Assembly (NCBI GenBank): GCA_027080755.1
Contig: JALWQC010000185.1
Coordinates: 611 to 6,832, forward strand
DNA: 6,222 bases
Reading direction: 5' to 3'
Origin: Paracoccaceae bacterium
GTDB lineage: Bacteria > Pseudomonadota > Alphaproteobacteria > Rhodobacterales > Rhodobacteraceae
Shown one piece after another: positions 5,665 through 6,222 of the stretch (positions are counted from its first letter, which is position 1; each line of letters begins with the position of its first letter). Below the pieces are notes generated by a model. The model made no database searches. It was not told the DNA's origin and was given only the letters and a program-made list of their open reading frames with translations. Both the position numbers and the translations under genes were made by a program.

Positions 5665-6222
5665 ATGCCGCAGACAGAACAATACGACGTGATAATCCTC
5701 GGGGCGGGAGCGGCAGGGCTGATGGCGGCCCTGACGACGGGGCAACGCGGGCAAAAGGTGTTGGTGGTTGACCATGCCGACAAGGCCGGCAAAAAGATCC
5801 TGATTTCCGGAGGCGGGCGCTGCAATTTTACCAATATCCACACCACCCCCGAGCGTTTCCTGTCCAGCAACCGGCATTTCATGAAATCCGCCCTAAGCCG
5901 CTATACCCCGCAGGATTTTTTGCAGATGGTGCAGGCGCACGGGATTGCCTGGCACGAAAAAACGCTGGGACAGCTGTTTTGTGACGGTTCCGCGCGGGAA
6001 ATTCTGGCGATGCTGCTGGATGAATGCAATCGCGGCGGGGTAAAATTCGCGCTGGGGCAGGGCATCACCAGGGTTTCGCACGACGGCAAATACACCGTGC
6101 ATTTCGGAGGCCGTCAGGCACAGGCGCCGGCGCTGGTTGTGGCAACGGGCGGGCCGTCTATTCCGAAAATGGGGGCCAGCGGCTTCGCCTTTGATCTGGC
6201 GCGCCAGTTCGGCCTGAAGGTG
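5665..6222 (+). CDS. HI0933/YhiN-family FAD-binding oxidoreductase (3' truncated by window)
   Basis: The first 186 residues of a flavoprotein; the frame is open to the last base, and family members usually run to about 400 residues, so roughly half is present. The ATG at 5665 has AGGA six bases upstream. The N-terminal FAD fold is GAGAAG (13-18), with D36 as the ribose-binding acidic residue. It is followed by the family hallmark GKKILISGGGRCNFTN (42-57), then F-C-D-G-S-A (about 125-130), and ATGGPSIPKMGASGFAFDLA (160-179). This matches the HI0933-like family (Pfam HI0933_like, TIGR00275 type). The physiological substrate is unknown for most members; names such as aminoacetone oxidase family and BaiN are by homology only. 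The protein is probably cytoplasmic, as no signal peptide or membrane segment appears in the visible part. It is divergent from cysK, with which it may share control signals. I give no gene symbol because family naming is unreliable. Confidence 0.9.
   Translation, partial: MPQTEQYDVIILGAGAAGLMAALTTGQRGQKVLVVDHADKAGKKILISGGGRCNFTNIHTTPERFLSSNRHFMKSALSRYTPQDFLQMVQAHGIAWHEKTLGQLFCDGSAREILAMLLDECNRGGVKFALGQGITRVSHDGKYTVHFGGRQAQAPALVVATGGPSIPKMGASGFAFDLARQFGLKV

Noticed and set aside
5637..5882. Short - strand frames opposite the start of the HI0933-family gene
   Set aside because: The + strand frame has a ribosome site and diagnostic FAD motifs; the - strand frames have neither.
1..6222. Mobile element, phage, CRISPR, toxin-antitoxin or novel defence system
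   Set aside because: No transposase, integrase, terminal repeats, direct-repeat arrays, tRNA or small paired genes are visible; all genes are recognisable metabolic or regulatory families with tight ordinary spacing.

Overview
The window is a compact piece of a proteobacterial chromosome, most likely from an alphaproteobacterium and plausibly Rhodobacterales. This rests on a moderately high GC content, a GlpR/GlpD pair of the alphaproteobacterial type, a UbiM-like hydroxylase, an MprF-like C-terminus and an HI0933-family flavoprotein. The assignment is inferred from protein character, not from a marker gene. I see no RNA genes, insertion sequences, CRISPR arrays, prophage genes or long repeats. 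Almost every base is coding, and the longest non-coding gaps are about 105 and 113 bp.

Layout from left to right: (1) the last 78 codons of an MprF/phosphatidylglycerol lysyltransferase-type protein on +; (2) glpR on -, a DeoR-family repressor converging on it with only 2 bp between stop codons; (3) a 104-bp divergent control region with phased CCGAA repeats; (4) glpD on +, aerobic glycerol-3-phosphate dehydrogenase; (5) a three-gene tandem on -, in transcription order cysK (cysteine synthase A), moeB (MoaD/ThiS-activating E1-like enzyme) and ubiM (ubiquinone ring hydroxylase), with glpD and ubiM stop codons abutting exactly in a TGATCA palindrome; (6) a 113-bp divergent AT-rich control region; (7) the first 186 codons of an HI0933/YhiN-family FAD protein on +, running off the window edge.

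How the genes relate: GlpR and GlpD form a classic self-contained regulatory pair, with the repressor divergent from the dehydrogenase it probably controls. GlpD feeds electrons from glycerol-3-phosphate into ubiquinone, and the convergent neighbour ubiM is predicted to help make that quinone. cysK and moeB are almost certainly co-transcribed (2-nt gap). Both are sulfur-linked: one makes cysteine, the other activates a sulfur-carrier protein for molybdopterin or thiamin-type synthesis. ubiM follows after 59 nt, which include a perfect 7-bp inverted repeat, so it may be the last gene of that operon or have its own control.

Most of the window is ordinary core metabolism. I found no convincing undescribed system. 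The points most worth a second look are the glp control region, the cysK-moeB-ubiM arrangement, the hairpin before ubiM, and the zero-gap convergent junctions.
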